From Pararge aegeria (Eukaryota; Arthropoda; Insecta; Lepidoptera; Nymphalidae), in the NCBI RefSeq assembly GCF_905163445.1, contig NC_053194.1, positions 12,256,921-12,320,920 on the forward strand: a DNA stretch of 64,000 nt. Direction: 5' to 3'. Position 1 is the first letter of the stretch. Every line of letters begins with the position of its first letter. The translations under genes and the position numbers were made by a program. The notes below the pieces were generated by a model. It searched no databases. It saw only the letters and a list, made by a program, of their open reading frames with translations, and had not been told where the DNA came from. Positions 20,351 to 32,210 of this stretch are shown piece by piece.

Positions 20351-21900
20351 ATGATAATGATAGCGAAGAGTTATTTTGAATTAAAATGGATGTGCTCATG
20401 GTAATACAGGTCTTATTTTGGAGTCCTGAAGTGGTGTTAATACTCTTACCACCAAAATACTCATCCTCGTTGACTTGCCTTTGGTAATTATGGGGCTATG
20501 GTCAGTTGTAAATGTTAATAATCGAGACAATTGATTTATTTTAACTATAAATTAATAAAAGAAGAAGAATAACAATTAATAAAAAAAATATTTTCATCTG
20601 ACAACTTAAATCAGAGAGAGACTTCAAAAACGCGAGAGGTCGTTAGGGAAAGACCGCTCATTTAAAGTTACTTTCCGGAGATAATCGATGAGGGATTTGT
20701 TAGGACTGTACACAACACAACCTACTTGGTGGTGAAACCATGAAACAAGTAGAAATCTGGGTCCTTGTAACTATCACGTCAAACGCTTCATGGTAACACC
20801 ACATTTCATCCTCGGGTTCTTAAACTTTCTAAGTGGATCGCAGTCATAACAAGGTGCAAATGACATAAAGTGATTGGATATAACAAACATACATATTTAC
20901 TGAAAATTGCTAAAATATTTAAATCTGTTTAAAATATCTATTTGATTATAGTACACTATTTAAAAACGCAACTTAGCATTTAAAACAAAGCAGTGACCAA
21001 AAAATGTCTGCAGAGCACAAAACCTTTTTACAATTTAAACTAGAAAAGAATATTCTTTGTTAGTTAAATTGGCTCAAATAAGAACCAGCGCAGACAAAAC
21101 TAGTAATGAGCTTGTACCCAAATCGTTGCTAACAATGCAACAGAATGAAGAGAATGGAGTCTTCAACGCAGCTTTATTCAAATTCGCATGTGAAATCGCG
21201 ATGCGCTGCCTCAATGCTAATTAAGCAGATCACGACATAAAGTCACCGTGTCATCAGGGCCTGCATGATGTTGAAACTATGGATGTGACATGACATACTG
21301 AGATTTTTTAATTCGTGAATCTCTATTATACCAAATAACAAAACAGTTACGCTAATGGTAGTTATGCTAATAAAATATAAAAATAACACAATGAGAATGT
21401 TATTTTATTAAATATCGCATATGATAATGGTTTTTAATGCCTTGGTTACGACATAGGGTGGCTTCTTCACATGATCTGCATGATGATCCAACTACTAGTA
21501 TTATTTTAGCAGTTTAAAACCTTTTTGCTTTAACATAAGCATTAATTTTATAAACGCTGCCTAAATGCTAATTAAAATATGTTTTCGATTTGCTAATTTT
21601 TAGCAAACCGCTGTGATATCTACTGACTACCAATTTTCACGAATTAGAACTAAATATTCTAATTTTCCGGCTTCTCCCACTAGTGAATACAAGGGGAATT
21701 CATTCCTATTTATCCGCACACCCACCCACTGCGTTAGGGTAGCGATTATCAAAGATAACATTATCACATTAGCTCTATTCAAATTTGTTTGTGAAAGAAG
21801 GATACGCTGCATCTATGCTAATTACGAAGATTATATCATAGAGTCATCTCATCTCGTGATGACTAACATAGCTAAATAATCAAAGCTTTTCTTAGTTAGA
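20351..21900. other. AT-rich tract with a weak direct repeat
   Basis: No gene seen. Segments 21172-21236 and 21772-21836 resemble each other (TATTCAAATT, CGCTGC, ATGCTAATTA in order), and a shorter version appears near 21552. They may be degenerate copies of an unrecognised element. The frames at 21613-21879 cross one of these copies. Confidence 0.4.
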
Positions 21901-21909
21901 TTTAAAATT

Positions 21910-22160
21910 AAGATAATAATTCCACCATGATCAACCCATTGATGGTCCCATAAAAGACACAGGTCTCCTCTCTCAGAACAAGACGGGTTTAGGCTGTAGG
22001 TACTCCACCACGCACCTAGTATTAATTTACACGCTATTAAGATCATTATAAACTCACGATGTTTATTTTTCATCGCTAAAGCAAACAATATATAATTGTT
22101 TATATTTAGAACGCACGTAACTCCGAAAAGTAAGAGATACTCAATTCCCCGAAGGGGATG
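21910..22160 (-). mobile_element. Decayed SINE-A, near full length
   Basis: Diverged complement of SINE-A over its whole length: ATCAACCCATTGATGGTCCC, GGTCTCCTCTCTCAGAAC, CTCCACCACGCACCTAG, CGCACGTAACTCCGAAAAGT. The head end is degraded near GACAAAGTG. Confidence 0.65.
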
Positions 22161-22644
22161 ACAAAGTGATTACAAATAAGCTTTCATTGCTAAAAAATAA
22201 TACACTATCTAGTTTTTCTAATATCTCGACTAGCAAATACCAAGCTCAGATGACTGCGTGGAGAAAGCAAATGAGACCTATTAGTACTCGCCACACAGTT
22301 ACTGGCACTCATCTTATTAGCTCTGAGCATGTAAGGCACGGGAACTTTTTTGCTTTTGTTTTAGAACGTTGTTTGAAGTGCTCCTTATACGGTAGTAGAG
22401 TATTTGTGCAAAATAAACATTATACCTGCTCGATTGTTTGTTTACCTTTCCTGCGCTTGACATGTTCCTGATGCTTAACAGGTGAAGTATTCAATGTTCT
22501 TGTTATTTAATAATCTTGCTCATCTATTCAAGTTAAGGGTAATTTTGTTATGCATTCGAAACTCGAAATCAATTTGAACATCCATCTTTTTAAACTTAGA
22601 TTTTCGTGGTTAATCAACATTTCTTAAAAAAAAAATGATCCATG

Positions 22645-22880
22645 CAACTGGATCAAAATATCGACAAATCCAAATTCTAATTCACATTCAAATTTTTTTT
22701 ATTCATGTCGGCCTATCACAGGCACTTATGAGGCGTTCATACATATGTTTACATAATTTTAAGGGGATGGTGATAACTTTGTTCACCAACTTAAACCTAA
22801 AGCTACGAGGGTTCCAAACGCGCCCTGGTCTAAGAAGAGCAGATCACAACAATCTTAGCCGGGTAATTTCTTTTTTATCG
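22645..22880 (-). mobile_element. LINE-C 3' end
   Basis: Complement of the LINE-C 3' UTR. Plus-strand blocks are TCATGTCGGCCTATCACAGG, AAGCTACGAGGGTTCCAAAC, GCGCCCTGGTCTAAGAAGAG and TAGCCGGGTAATTTC. The A/T tail reads as GAATTTGAATGTG-like units at the left end. Coding sequence is absent. Confidence 0.72.
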
Positions 22881-23368
22881 TTTAAATAATCCTTAACATT
22901 ATAAAAGGATTTTTCTGTCAGCTTACGTTTTATAATATTATCGTGATATGTAACCGTTGAACTATTTTTAAAAACATTCATCATCTATTTATGTCTCACA
23001 CTACTAAACTAAACTAATATTAGGTTTGCATTTATCAGCAAATAAATGAATTGATTAATTTAAAAAAAATACGCTATATAATAATAATTTACGTTAGCTG
23101 CAATTAATTACCCTCACGTTTATGGGTGATATTCTTTAAAACCATGCTGGGGTTTGAGCGAAGTGAAGTCGTATCGTTTGTGTTAATAAAACAAATTGTT
23201 GTCATGTAATCCGAGGTAACCTCATATTACTCGTAGTTTTTCACGACACTATAAACTTAAAATTTATCGCCCGTAAAAATGAGCTGAACGCTGATACCAG
23301 TGAAATCGCAGATAGATGACACTCTTTATAGTGTTCACGATACGCTTAACCTGATTTTATTTTTTCTA
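22881..23368. other. AT-rich stretch, no gene seen
   Basis: No recognised repeat or long frame. Confidence 0.4.
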
Positions 23369-23650
23369 ACTACCTTGTTGGTCTAGTGATACACATAATA
23401 CATCTTGAATGTCATAAACAATCCGCCTTGACAGGTTCTTAAATAATAAACATCATAGGTCCAGTGTTATGAATGTCCGAATGCAGATCACGACGTCCTA
23501 TGTTCAATCCCCGTGCCGTTGAGTTCGGAAAATCGATTCAACCCCTCGCCTCCGAAAGCAGGCAACGCTGTCGGTTCTGCATCGGATCTCTATTCGATCG
23601 TGTCGAGGCCTATTTTTGTTTACGACCTTCTTGATGTATGAGAAAACGTT
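23369..23650 (+). mobile_element. SINE-D with an internal insertion
   Basis: Head CTACCTTGTTGGTCTAGTGA, then about 80 foreign bases (about 23390-23468). The head resumes at ATGTCCGAATGCAGATCACG with box-B-like TGTTCAATCCCCGTGCCG. The body has CCTCGCCTCCGAAAGCAGG and a TCGATCGTGTCGAGG remnant. The insert has no clear terminal structure. Confidence 0.6.
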
Positions 23651-24674
23651 CCTATTACCAAACCACCTGGTGACGAATTGGAAAACTATGGGATTTTGAT
23701 CGGTGGAAAACCAAAAATAACCGTTAGTCTCCCCAACATCATGATGAATTCCTCAGGGAAAAAAGGGTATATGCCTCAATCTATGTAAGTAAATCAATAA
23801 TTTGGTATAAATTTTCAAAAGCTTTCAAAGAAGTTAACGAACTAAAGATTTCGATCAGTTTATTAATACAATATTTAGGATTAAGTTACATCAAAGGATT
23901 TGTATCGCACTCCGAACCAATTTTGCTATTGAGGATGATGTAACCTTTCAGATTTATCTGCAACATAAAAATAATATAAAGCAATCCACCCGCATTTTCC
24001 AATTGCTTCTTCGAATCGCTCTAATAAAATATAGGTAGGTAAGCGGAACTCGCTTAAAATTCAAGTAAACATTAAATCGTTCACGTACCTCATAACGGAT
24101 GCAGTAATTTGGCCATACGTCTTGTTATGGCCATTTCAGAAGATTAAAGCCCCGGCCACCCTTCATAAATCGCACCCAACACACCTAAACTTCATTTATA
24201 ATTCAGCCCCCCTGAAATACGGAAAAAACCTAACCAAGTGCCCAGTAGAGTCAATACCACGGTTTAGTGATCAAACAGTTAAGCAAAGCATTCGAGGCGA
24301 ATTAATGATACCATCGTTCTACTAAGCATTTGTGAATCATCTGCAAAGTTTGTCTAGGGGCTAAAATTGACTGAGCATCAATCCAACTAGACATCGTTCA
24401 AAATATTTTGTTTTTCATTTGTGAAATAAATCAATAGCCCCGGATAAAAAAGGTGATATTCACTTCCTTGCCTCATGCACTTTCAGTTCTTGGCTTCGGA
24501 ATATACAGCGAATATAAGATGATAAACGTTAAAGTTTATTCACCCACCTAGGAGCAGCGTGGGGACGTTTAAGATACTATGTCTTTATCTTTCTACCAAG
24601 ATGTATTTTTATTCCAGTAAGGCAAAAAAAGGTAAGTTTATTGCAATCTCATCTGCTAATAACTGCTAAAATTC
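23651..24674. other. Unique tract, no gene seen
   Basis: Only short chance frames, such as 24122-24325. No repeat recognised. Confidence 0.4.
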
Positions 24675-24755
24675 TTAATTCCCTCTGCCGGGGATTGAAT
24701 CCAATGACTCCTTCTTATAAAATCGCAGCGCTCACAGCTGCGCCAGGGAGATCTT
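24675..24755 (-). mobile_element. SINE-C head fragment
   Basis: Complement of the SINE-C tRNA-like head: TGCCGGGGATTGAATCCAAT (box B side) to GCTGCGCCAGGGAGATC. About 80 bases remain. Confidence 0.75.
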
Positions 24756-25503
24756 CAAATGTGATTAAAATCAAATGCTAGAAATAAAAAAAGTACCCTA
24801 AAAGACTTGGCCTCCAACGCTTGGGCTGTGAAGTCGTTTGCGTTTGTTTGCCAACTGTACGATTGCCGGAAGTGTAAATACGGTAGAGTACTGGACTGTT
24901 ACCACTCTTTACCAGGATTTTAGAAGCTCAAATAAAACTCGATTCTATGCATATTAGAGTATCATCATGCGAGCCGAGCGTGTTTTATTTGGGCAAAAGG
25001 GTCAACTTTATAGTATCGTTTTTATCGGTGAAAAGTCGCATGTAAAAGGCTATGTGGACGTTTACGCCGGCGAAGCTTCCAGAAAGTACCAATATAAACG
25101 GGATGACCAATATGTACGACTATGTTGTGGTTTTATTGCGCTAACTTACCACATTTTATTTACGGAACTTCAGGATAGAAGAAGGGATACTTAATTAAAA
25201 AGCTGTGTACCTTATTGTTGGTATATATATGGGTCACAGTGAAAAGAAAAGACGTGTGCACTGTTCGACTGTCTACTTTATATTGAAATAAATTCAGAAA
25301 AACATTTTACAAGAAACGATCAGAAAACAATGAGAAAAAATGAATGACGTAAAAGGTAGGAGTGAGTGTTGGAATGAATCATAGCCACAGACTATTGCAC
25401 TTGTGTTTTTGGTATATTCCAACACTTATAACGACGAACATAAATAAGGTCGTTTTGGATGTATTGCAGGCAGCGTTACGGGTCGACCATTGCTTTATAA
25501 AGT
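24756..25503. other. Unique tract, no gene seen
   Basis: A short plus-strand frame at 24967-25194 has no recognisable domain. An 11-base inverted pair (AGTGTTGGAAT near 25367, ATTCCAACACT near 25417) is the only structure noticed. Confidence 0.4.
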
Positions 25504-25767
25504 TAAATAAATAAATAAATATACTACGACAATACACACATCGCCATCTAGCCCCAATTTAAGCGTATTTTGTGTATACATACTAATTTGACTGATGAAT
25601 ATTTTTTATAAATAATAAACATAAATACTTAGAATATACATATAAACACCCAGCCACTGAAAAACATTCATGCTCATCACATAAACATTTTCCAGTAGTG
25701 GGAATCGATCCCACGGCCTTGGACTCAGAAAGCAGGGTCGCTGCAAACTGCGCCAATCGGCCGCCAA
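25504..25767 (-). mobile_element. SINE-B, full length
   Basis: The most complete SINE-B. Reading the minus strand: head GGCGGCCGATTGGCGCAGTT, box-B GGGATCGATTCCCACTACTG, TTATGTGATGAGCATGAATG, TCAGTGGCTGGGTGTTTAT, the AT-rich centre, AATTGGGGCTAGATGGCGAT, TGTGTATTGTCGTAGTATA and an ATTTATTTATTTATT tail. About 264 bases. It is a reference for the split and truncated copies at 7.9, 12.3, 13.7, 15.1 and 57.0 kb. Confidence 0.87.
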
Positions 25768-26338
25768 TTTTTCTGTTAGTTAGTTAGTTTATTTAACTTT
25801 ATTTATTTTACATGTATCTAACACAGATGAGTTTTTAGGTAAAAACTACCAGCCCTAAAAAGACAAGCTTTAGGTCCTGCAATTGTATAACAGGTATTTG
25901 TTCCAATCGATTATATTTTACAGGTTTCCGACGCAGGTGTTTTCTTTCAGGTGGTAAATATATGAATTTTATGCCTCTTTCTTTTCCTCCATCTTTTTCG
26001 TTATTGATCGAGTTTAATTAAAAACGAAAATTTGCAAATAATCATTAATTTAAAATAAAAAATAAAAGATGATAAATAGATTAAAACTCAGAACGAGTAG
26101 TGAACAAAAAGATCAATTCTATTTTATATATTGCTTAAATTTATAAAATAGTATTGTTAAAATATTATTGGCTATGCAATAGTTGTGTTATGCAATATAT
26201 ATTATAATGGAAGTCAGGGCATGTGATTTGAAACCTTATAATTTGTTGATTTAGGTTGTAAATAATTATAACAGATGCTATCAAAGTCTATACCGTTATA
26301 GGCTATTGATTGATTGATTGAAACATTTTCATTCGTAA
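25768..26338. other. AT-rich stretch, no gene seen
   Basis: Contains TTAGTTAGTTAGTTTATTT near 25776 and a 25820-25960 block with CCAGCCCTAAAAAGACAAGC that may be a dispersed repeat. It is otherwise featureless. Confidence 0.4.
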
Positions 26339-27100
26339 CTAGCGGACCCGCGCGACTTCATCCGCGATTGAGTCGACTTAAAAAAATAGTCGTATGTTGT
26401 CGCGGACTGTTTTATAAAACTTTAAAAAAACAACAATTCCGACAATTCCGATAAACTTACTACATACTTCCGTCGTTTGGCGCAACGCTTACAGTTCACG
26501 CATCGCACGCATCAGTTTTTGCAACATTTCTCAATAATTTTTAATAATAATAATGTTTCTATATAGCATTTCTGAGATTGGCGCGTTCAACCAAACAAAA
26601 TTTTAAAGCTTTATAATATTTCAATTATGCCTATCCAAAAAACCACGTCAACCTAAAACTCTGTTGCGCGGATTTTGAAAGACAAATGCGGAAATAATAG
26701 CTATCCTGTAGAAGCTGTTTGCTTTTCCGGGATAAAAAGAAGCCTTTGAGCTATTTCAGACTATATTTTAGGTATCTCTGCCAAATTTTAGCCAAATCGG
26801 TTATAGCCAAATTTATTTATTTATTTGTTTTTTTGAACGCGATGATCACAGTCCTATTCACGGTCACGGTCCTATTTTAAAAACTTATTGAGTCTTCAAT
26901 AGCTCATTTATCGAGAAAGGCTACACTATATATCATCAGTCTAAGACCAATAGAAGCATAGCACCAATGAAACTCGACGTTTTTTTAACCTTTTGAGAGC
27001 TTCCGCTGCGTGCGCTGTAAACGGTCAAAGGTTAGATAAAATGTATGACAGCATCTTTCAAAGTTGACTTATACGCGGATGAAGTCGCGAGTTATACATA
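26339..27100 (-). mobile_element. Helitron-like ends in inverted orientation
   Basis: The left edge is the complement of a Helitron-type terminus: CTAGCGGACCCGCGCGACTT, then CATCCGCGATTGAGTCGAC. About 750 bases to the right, the plus strand has TGACTTATACGCGGATGAAG, then TCGCGAGTTATAC, an inverted and diverged copy of that first 30 bases. No frame is coding. It is either two oppositely oriented Helitron 3' ends or one element with unusual inverted ends. Confidence 0.5.
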
Positions 27101-27689
27101 AAAGTTCATGTTTCATATGCGTTTGAAAAAAAAAATTGCGAACAGTGATGTGCATATACTCGTAGCTCTTTCCCCTTTAAATATATTGCACATATCTGCA
27201 AATTCAACTTGATTTATGACAGCAGCATAGAATATTTTAAAATATAAGAGTGGAAAAGAACGTCTTATTAAACAATAAATTTTATTCCGCTCTCAACATC
27301 AGCGTTTCAAGGAAACTTTATTGTATAGTGTGAGTGAAATAAAGTCGTTGAGACTAGTTTATTAAATTTTAAAACCTTAGCATACTAACCTACAAAATAA
27401 TAAAAGAGTTTATGCTGCCCTAGCACAATCTTCACGATGCTGTTTTATAAGTTAGCGACATTAACTTCTGTACAAGTAAGTGATGAAATTTAAGGTGACA
27501 AACACAGATAATTTTACGGAGCATTTAGGGTTACTGAAGACACACTCCCGCATCAGAGAAATAAAAAAAAGCAATAGTAATAATAAAAACTTAATCATAT
27601 CACGACAATCGTGAGCTGGCATGTATTAGCATATAGTAGGTCTTCCTTACGCTGCCAGAGGATGCTATGTATTAACTCTTGAAGTCATT
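27101..27689. other. AT-rich stretch, no gene seen
   Basis: No recognised repeat or frame. Confidence 0.4.
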
Positions 27690-27840
27690 TAGTAATCATA
27701 TTAAAGGTAATGGAGTAAACAGAAGGCGGAATGTTATTCCAGGTCTTTGCGGTGCGTTAGAAACAAAAAAGCAAAGCACTTTGCACGTATTCATATAACT
27801 TTGTTTATCTTCACCATAAGGCGTATCTCATCCCAAAACA
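27690..27840 (-). pseudogene. Non-LTR retrotransposon C-terminal scrap
   Basis: One minus-strand frame reads RTAKTWNNIPPSVYS, then TFNMITK and stop. This matches the TRCWNNIPPPIR-type motif near the end of Jockey/CR1-group polyproteins, also seen in LINE-F at 47.8 kb. Upstream the frame is lost. Only about 50 codons are recognisable. Confidence 0.55.
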
Positions 27841-28595
27841 TTTTTTAGAGAAAACCTTCTTAAATAGATAGAAATTACTACTCTAAGATATAAAGTCATT
27901 AGAGATTTCTGTACGGTAAGATTAGCTCCATTACATGGGTAAGTGAAATATGAAAAGTTGCCTACTCAAATATGCTGCTCAACATTTTGATACGAGTATT
28001 TAAGCTATGGTTACGTGATAAGATACCACAATGTTCTAATTACTATGCAGTCACCAGTTTCTCGCATTCTGTCTCATAAACATAATATATGTCGCGATTC
28101 GGAGATAAGATTACCAAATATTGAATATTTAATTTCAACGAAAATCACTTTTCTTACCATTTCGAGCATTATTAGTCAACCCACCTTCAATAAGAATAAA
28201 TTAGCATTTATGATAAATACCGACGTAGCACAGTATATTGACAAAATGAAAAGGTCAAGAGCATTCGTGATTATTGTTTTTGATTGATTTTTTATCGTGT
28301 AATATTTCTTTTCAACGTTATGACTGGTTTTATACTTGTGTTGAGTTCAACAGCAGTGTCGTATCTCATTCTGAAAGCTGTTTAAATTGATCGACAAATT
28401 TGATGTTAAAAATAGTTTTTCGTGGTCAACCTTGTTGGTCGCTTTTAAAAATGATGTTATTGCCATTTTTATAAACGTTCATCATTATGTTCTACATTTT
28501 TCCAGTTTCCGTACGCTTTTACTTGTTAACTTCGAAGCCCCTACTGACTTCAGCTCTAGCTCAATTCGAAAGCAGATTTTTTATAGAGCCAGAAC
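27841..28595. other. AT-rich tract, no gene seen
   Basis: The plus-strand frame at 28015-28287 (90 codons) begins with an ATG. It has no recognisable domain, and its lysine, isoleucine and asparagine-rich composition is what AT-rich DNA gives by chance. Confidence 0.4.
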
Positions 28596-28725
28596 CTAAG
28601 AGTTCTCGATATTTTTTTCAAAGGCATGGGAAAACCAATCCGTACTTTGCCAGCACGGTGAACTACGGCCTAAATCTTTCATTCTGAAAGGAGATCTATG
28701 CCTCGTAGAGATATGGGTTGATAAC
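28596..28725 (+). mobile_element. SINE-A 3' fragment
   Basis: Plus-strand SINE-A from AAGAGTTCTCGATATTTTTT through TGCCAGCACGGTGAACTACG and CATTCTGAAAGGAGATC to GGGTTGATAACGG. The head is missing. Confidence 0.68.
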
Positions 28726-29153
28726 GGTTGCTATCCCTAGAGGAGTTGACGTATCTTATTTTGTAATACAAAAGTTAATAATCACAAACTGAGCATCTGA
28801 TACAAGACTAAAATAATTAACTCGACAAACGTAGCAAATGCAAAACTTTACGATTATCTAAAGAGTTATAGAAATAAAAACGCTCACAGAAACCAGCTTT
28901 GAACAATAAATACATATCTTATTGCCATTAATACGGAACCAAATGATTGGTTACCGTGCCGATAAAGTGAAACAGATTTGAATTGATTAGATAATACATA
29001 AAATAGCAATGATTTATTAATAGTTGACGGAACAGCGTGAACGTCTGATTCAATGAAAATGGTAATGTTTAGGGATCCTTGCTTCTTAGTGAACCTGTTT
29101 TGATCATATTACGGTTTCGCTAAATTGAGTATGAAAGGTTAGGTAAATAATAT

Positions 29154-29690
29154 GGAGGAAAACGGTGATAGCCAAGTGGGTAGGACTTCGACTTCACTTT
29201 CAGTAGGGGCGAATACGAATCCCATCACGTACCTCTAACTTTTCTAAGTTATGGGCGTTTTAATCAATTAAACGATAAAAAAGCTTAATTTACTGTGAGA
29301 TGGTGATAAAAAAAAATGTACCCGGCTAAGTTTGTTGTGGGCTCTTCTTAGACCAGGGCGCGTTTGGAACCCTCGTAGCTTTAGGTTTAAGTTGGCGAAC
29401 GAAGTTATCACCATCCACTTACAATTATGTAAACATATTATATGTATGAACGCTTCATAAGTGCCTGTGATAGGACTAAATGAATAAAGAAATTTTGAAT
29501 TTGAATTTGAATTTTAAAATATCACTTGCTTCAACGGTAAAGGAAAACGTCGTGCAGAAACCTATATACCTGAGGGTTTACCATAATGTTCTCAAAAGTG
29601 TGTGAAGTCCACCAATCCGCAATCCGGGCCAGCGTGGTGGACTGCGGCCTTAACCCCTTCTCATTGTGGGAAACGGGTTGGTGGTTGCAG
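29154..29690 (+). mobile_element. SINE-A split by a LINE-C end
   Basis: The SINE head AACGGTGATAGCCAAGTGGG and CTAACTTTTCTAAGTTATGG run to GTTTTAATCAATTAAA near 29273. The body resumes at AATATCACTTGCTTCAACGG near 29519 and continues to CCTTCTCATTGTGGGAAACG. The interval holds a LINE-C 3' end. The order of the SINE halves shows the LINE came second. Confidence 0.8.
29282..29516 (+). mobile_element. LINE-C 3' end inside SINE-A
   Basis: Best LINE-C 3' end here: CTGTGAGATGGTGATAAAAA, GGCTCTTCTTAGACCAGGGC, GGAACCCTCGTAGCTTTAGG, TATGAACGCTTCATAAGTGC, CTGTGATAGGACTAAATG, then AATAAAGAAATTTTGAATT and further TTTGAA units. Severely 5'-truncated, with no coding left. Confidence 0.78.
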
Positions 29691-29694
29691 TAGA

Positions 29695-29830
29695 TTGTAG
29701 TACTTAGCACTGAGGACGCTAATGCCCTTTCTCCATTATATTCCCTTAATCGCCTCGTACGACCTCGGCGGGAACATAAGGGGTGTTACAAACTGTGATC
29801 AGTCAACACACGGCACTTTCCTTCCTTCAA
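29695..29830 (-). mobile_element. RTE-like fragment (TACGAGGCGACTAAGGG family)
   Basis: Plus-strand CCCTTAATCGCCTCGTACGA and CGGCGGGAACATAAGGGG are the complement of the unit seen at 43855-44062. The RTE-like tail is not preserved. Confidence 0.55.
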
Positions 29831-30348
29831 TAATGGCATTTAAAAAATGCAGAACCCTTGGCGAGATACGACTCTAACTCACACAGCCTTTAAATCATCA
29901 AATTTAAAACAGGTGTATCACACCTGTATAAATCTTCGTGGTTTTGTTTCGGCTCGGCCGGCTGATGACTCCATATCAAACTAATTATCGATTCATGAGC
30001 TTGTATTTTTATCTATTGAGAACACAAGTTCCGATCGTTTTCGATACCTTGCACACACCACAGTTTATAAATTATTGATTTTGTTTCAACTATCTCAAGT
30101 TAAAATAGTTTGAAGCATAGATAAGTTTTATCTTTTACTAGTTTGGTAATAAGGATAATCGTCGACTGCTGCAATAGACACAAGAGGTTGTTTTGTGCAC
30201 TTTATGATGCTATAAAATGGGTTAGTATATATAGTAGTAGTCTGGGTTAGATTACCAACGGGAGGAAATTGAAGAATTTATAATTTTAAATTCGCACAGG
30301 TCTGGCCTAGACAGGAATTCTAGTTGCAGTTAAATATTTCATAGCTTT

Positions 30349-30678
30349 TGACGACCTGCCTGGCGCAACGGTGAGCGCTGTGAATTTAAGTAAGAGGTCC
30401 CGGGTTCTATTCCCGGCAGGGGCAATTGAGGTATTTATAATTTCAGAATTTTCTGGTCTGATATGGCGGTAGGCTTTGGCCGTGTTTTGTTACCACCCGA
30501 CCGACTAAGACGTGCCGCTAAGCAATTCAGTTATCTGGTGCGATATCGTGTAGAAAACGTTTAGGGGTATGACTACCATACTCCCTAACAGGTTAGCCCG
30601 CCAACATCTTAAACTGTATCATCAGTTACTGTTGACACTGCCGTCAAGGGACACCTTTTAGTAAAATAAAAAAAAAAT
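30349..30678 (+). mobile_element. SINE-C, full length
   Basis: Head GACGACCTGCCTGGCGCAAC, box-B CGGGTTCTATTCCCGGCAGG, body GGTCTGATATGGCGGTAGGC, CCGACTAAGACGTGCCGCTA, GCGATATCGTGTAGAAAACG, GGTTAGCCCGCC and the end CCGTCAAGGGACACC, then TAGTAAAATAAAAAAAAAA. This is the reference copy. The last part and its right flank are duplicated at 32610-32783. Confidence 0.85.
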
Positions 30679-30750
30679 CTGACTAATAACAATTAGTGAA
30701 GCGACTCTACAAACCATAGCCTATTTAGACTCAACCAAAGACAAAATGAT
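30577..30750. repeat. Local duplication, copy 1 (SINE-C end plus flank)
   Basis: Covers the SINE-C 3' end, its polyA and about 75 further bases (TCTGACTAATAACAAT, GAAGCGACTCTACAAACCAT, AGCCTATTTAGACTCAACCA). The same run is at 32610-32783, nearly identical, same orientation, about 2.03 kb away. Confidence 0.8.
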
Positions 30751-30792
30751 GCCCGCCACCATCTTAGACTGCAGTCTAAGATGGTGGCGGGC
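30751..30792. repeat. 42-bp perfect palindrome
   Basis: GCCCGCCACCATCTTAGACT plus G is followed directly by its exact complement (CAGTCTAAGATGGTGGCGG plus GC). The arms are 21 bases with no spacer. The sequence is SINE-C 3' material, so this is a head-to-head join of two pieces. More SINE-C 3' sequence (TAGGTGAGATTATAGTCAAT) follows. Confidence 0.88.
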
Positions 30793-32210
30793 TAAACTCT
30801 ACTAGGTGAGATTATAGTCAATGGCTAACACGGTAAAACTCCTACAAGGTAAAGTGCATCATCTCTTACCATCTATAATTCTAGTGCTTTCTACTATTTA
30901 TTTTTAATGACAATTTTCTTTTGTAAGTCATATTAGTTTACATAATATTACCAACGACATTTTAGTGTACACATAATTATCTGTCGCAGGTGACTTTGGC
31001 GATATGTGTAGTCGAATAGTGCAAGAAATCCAGTGTGTGCTCTTCTTATGGCCCTTGCGGTAATCTGCGATCAACTTTACTCCAAGAGTACAGAGTTTCT
31101 CATCAAATTAACATTTGACAAGATGAGATTTCATAGATTTAACTTTTTTTATGAAATATTTATAGATTAAAGAAAGATTGAAATTTTATGCCTCACTACT
31201 AAATTATTTTTATGTGATAAAACACTCATTTGTAATATACACAAAGTATGCGAAATTTAATATAACCAAAGTACACATAATTACTGTTGAACATGGTAAT
31301 GTAATACTTGTTGTTTTTTTTTAAATTTACCTTCCAATAACCTGCTTAAGTTTTTTAATCACTAACATCAATCAAACTACCCCCTAATAAGTTGTCGAAA
31401 CTAAGGGTGTCTTTATAATCTAACGCAAGATAAATTAACACGTTGGGTGGTTTCCATTTTTTGACCGAAAAACCGGTTCCAGGCGGAAACCAATGGAAGG
31501 GTTGATGTGTTTTGAATTAAGTGTGTAAAAAGCGTTGTTTGATAAAGCATCTGTTTTTTAACATACCGGTGCACTGCACTAATTAGCTATAAAATTCGAA
31601 ATAAATTTGAGTGAAAGGTTGCCTTCAATATTAAAAGATAAGCAATGACAAGGGTAATAAAATAGTTGTTATTTTATTACTTTTTATTCAAACTATTAAA
31701 ACGGATGTCAAAAAAATTGCGCCTTGGTCTTTGATACGATAGAGCAAAAAGGTAATGTTTTCAGAATTCATGTAGGAATGTATGTAGGCTTCTTATTTCC
31801 GACAAAACTCCGAAATTAACTGATTTGGGCATTTGGGGTTGCTACACCTAAAATCCTTACTCTCGAGCTATACTTTATTCTAAATTTGAATGGGGTATGC
31901 CATCTTTCAAAAATAAAGAAAATCCGTGCATTCGTTCGAACACCCGTGTACTTGTGTATTTTTCCTATTGGTTTATGCAAGGTGTTCCGTAAATACTGTA
32001 TGTATAAATACACAAATACATGCTTACGGCAAAAGTATTACTATTATATATTTCCATTTATGTGTGTTGTCTCTCTGTGTGTGTGTATCTGTGTGACATG
32101 GCATACTTCCCTAATTGATGAACGGATTTTGATTATGTTTTTTTAGTTGAAAGTTAATTTAAGAATTAGTCGGGATTGTTGTTAGCTATTTTTTGATGAA
32201 TATCGGTACT
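30793..32210. other. AT-rich tract, no gene seen
   Basis: After SINE-C remnants to about 30855, mostly unique AT-rich sequence. A CTCTCTGTGTGTGTGTATCT patch and an AATTGATGAACGGATTTTGA block near 32070-32140 look like part of a dispersed repeat. Confidence 0.4.

Noticed and set aside
28015..28287. 90-codon plus-strand frame as a gene
   Set aside because: Composition is that of translated AT-rich DNA, with no domain and no nearby splice or promoter signal.
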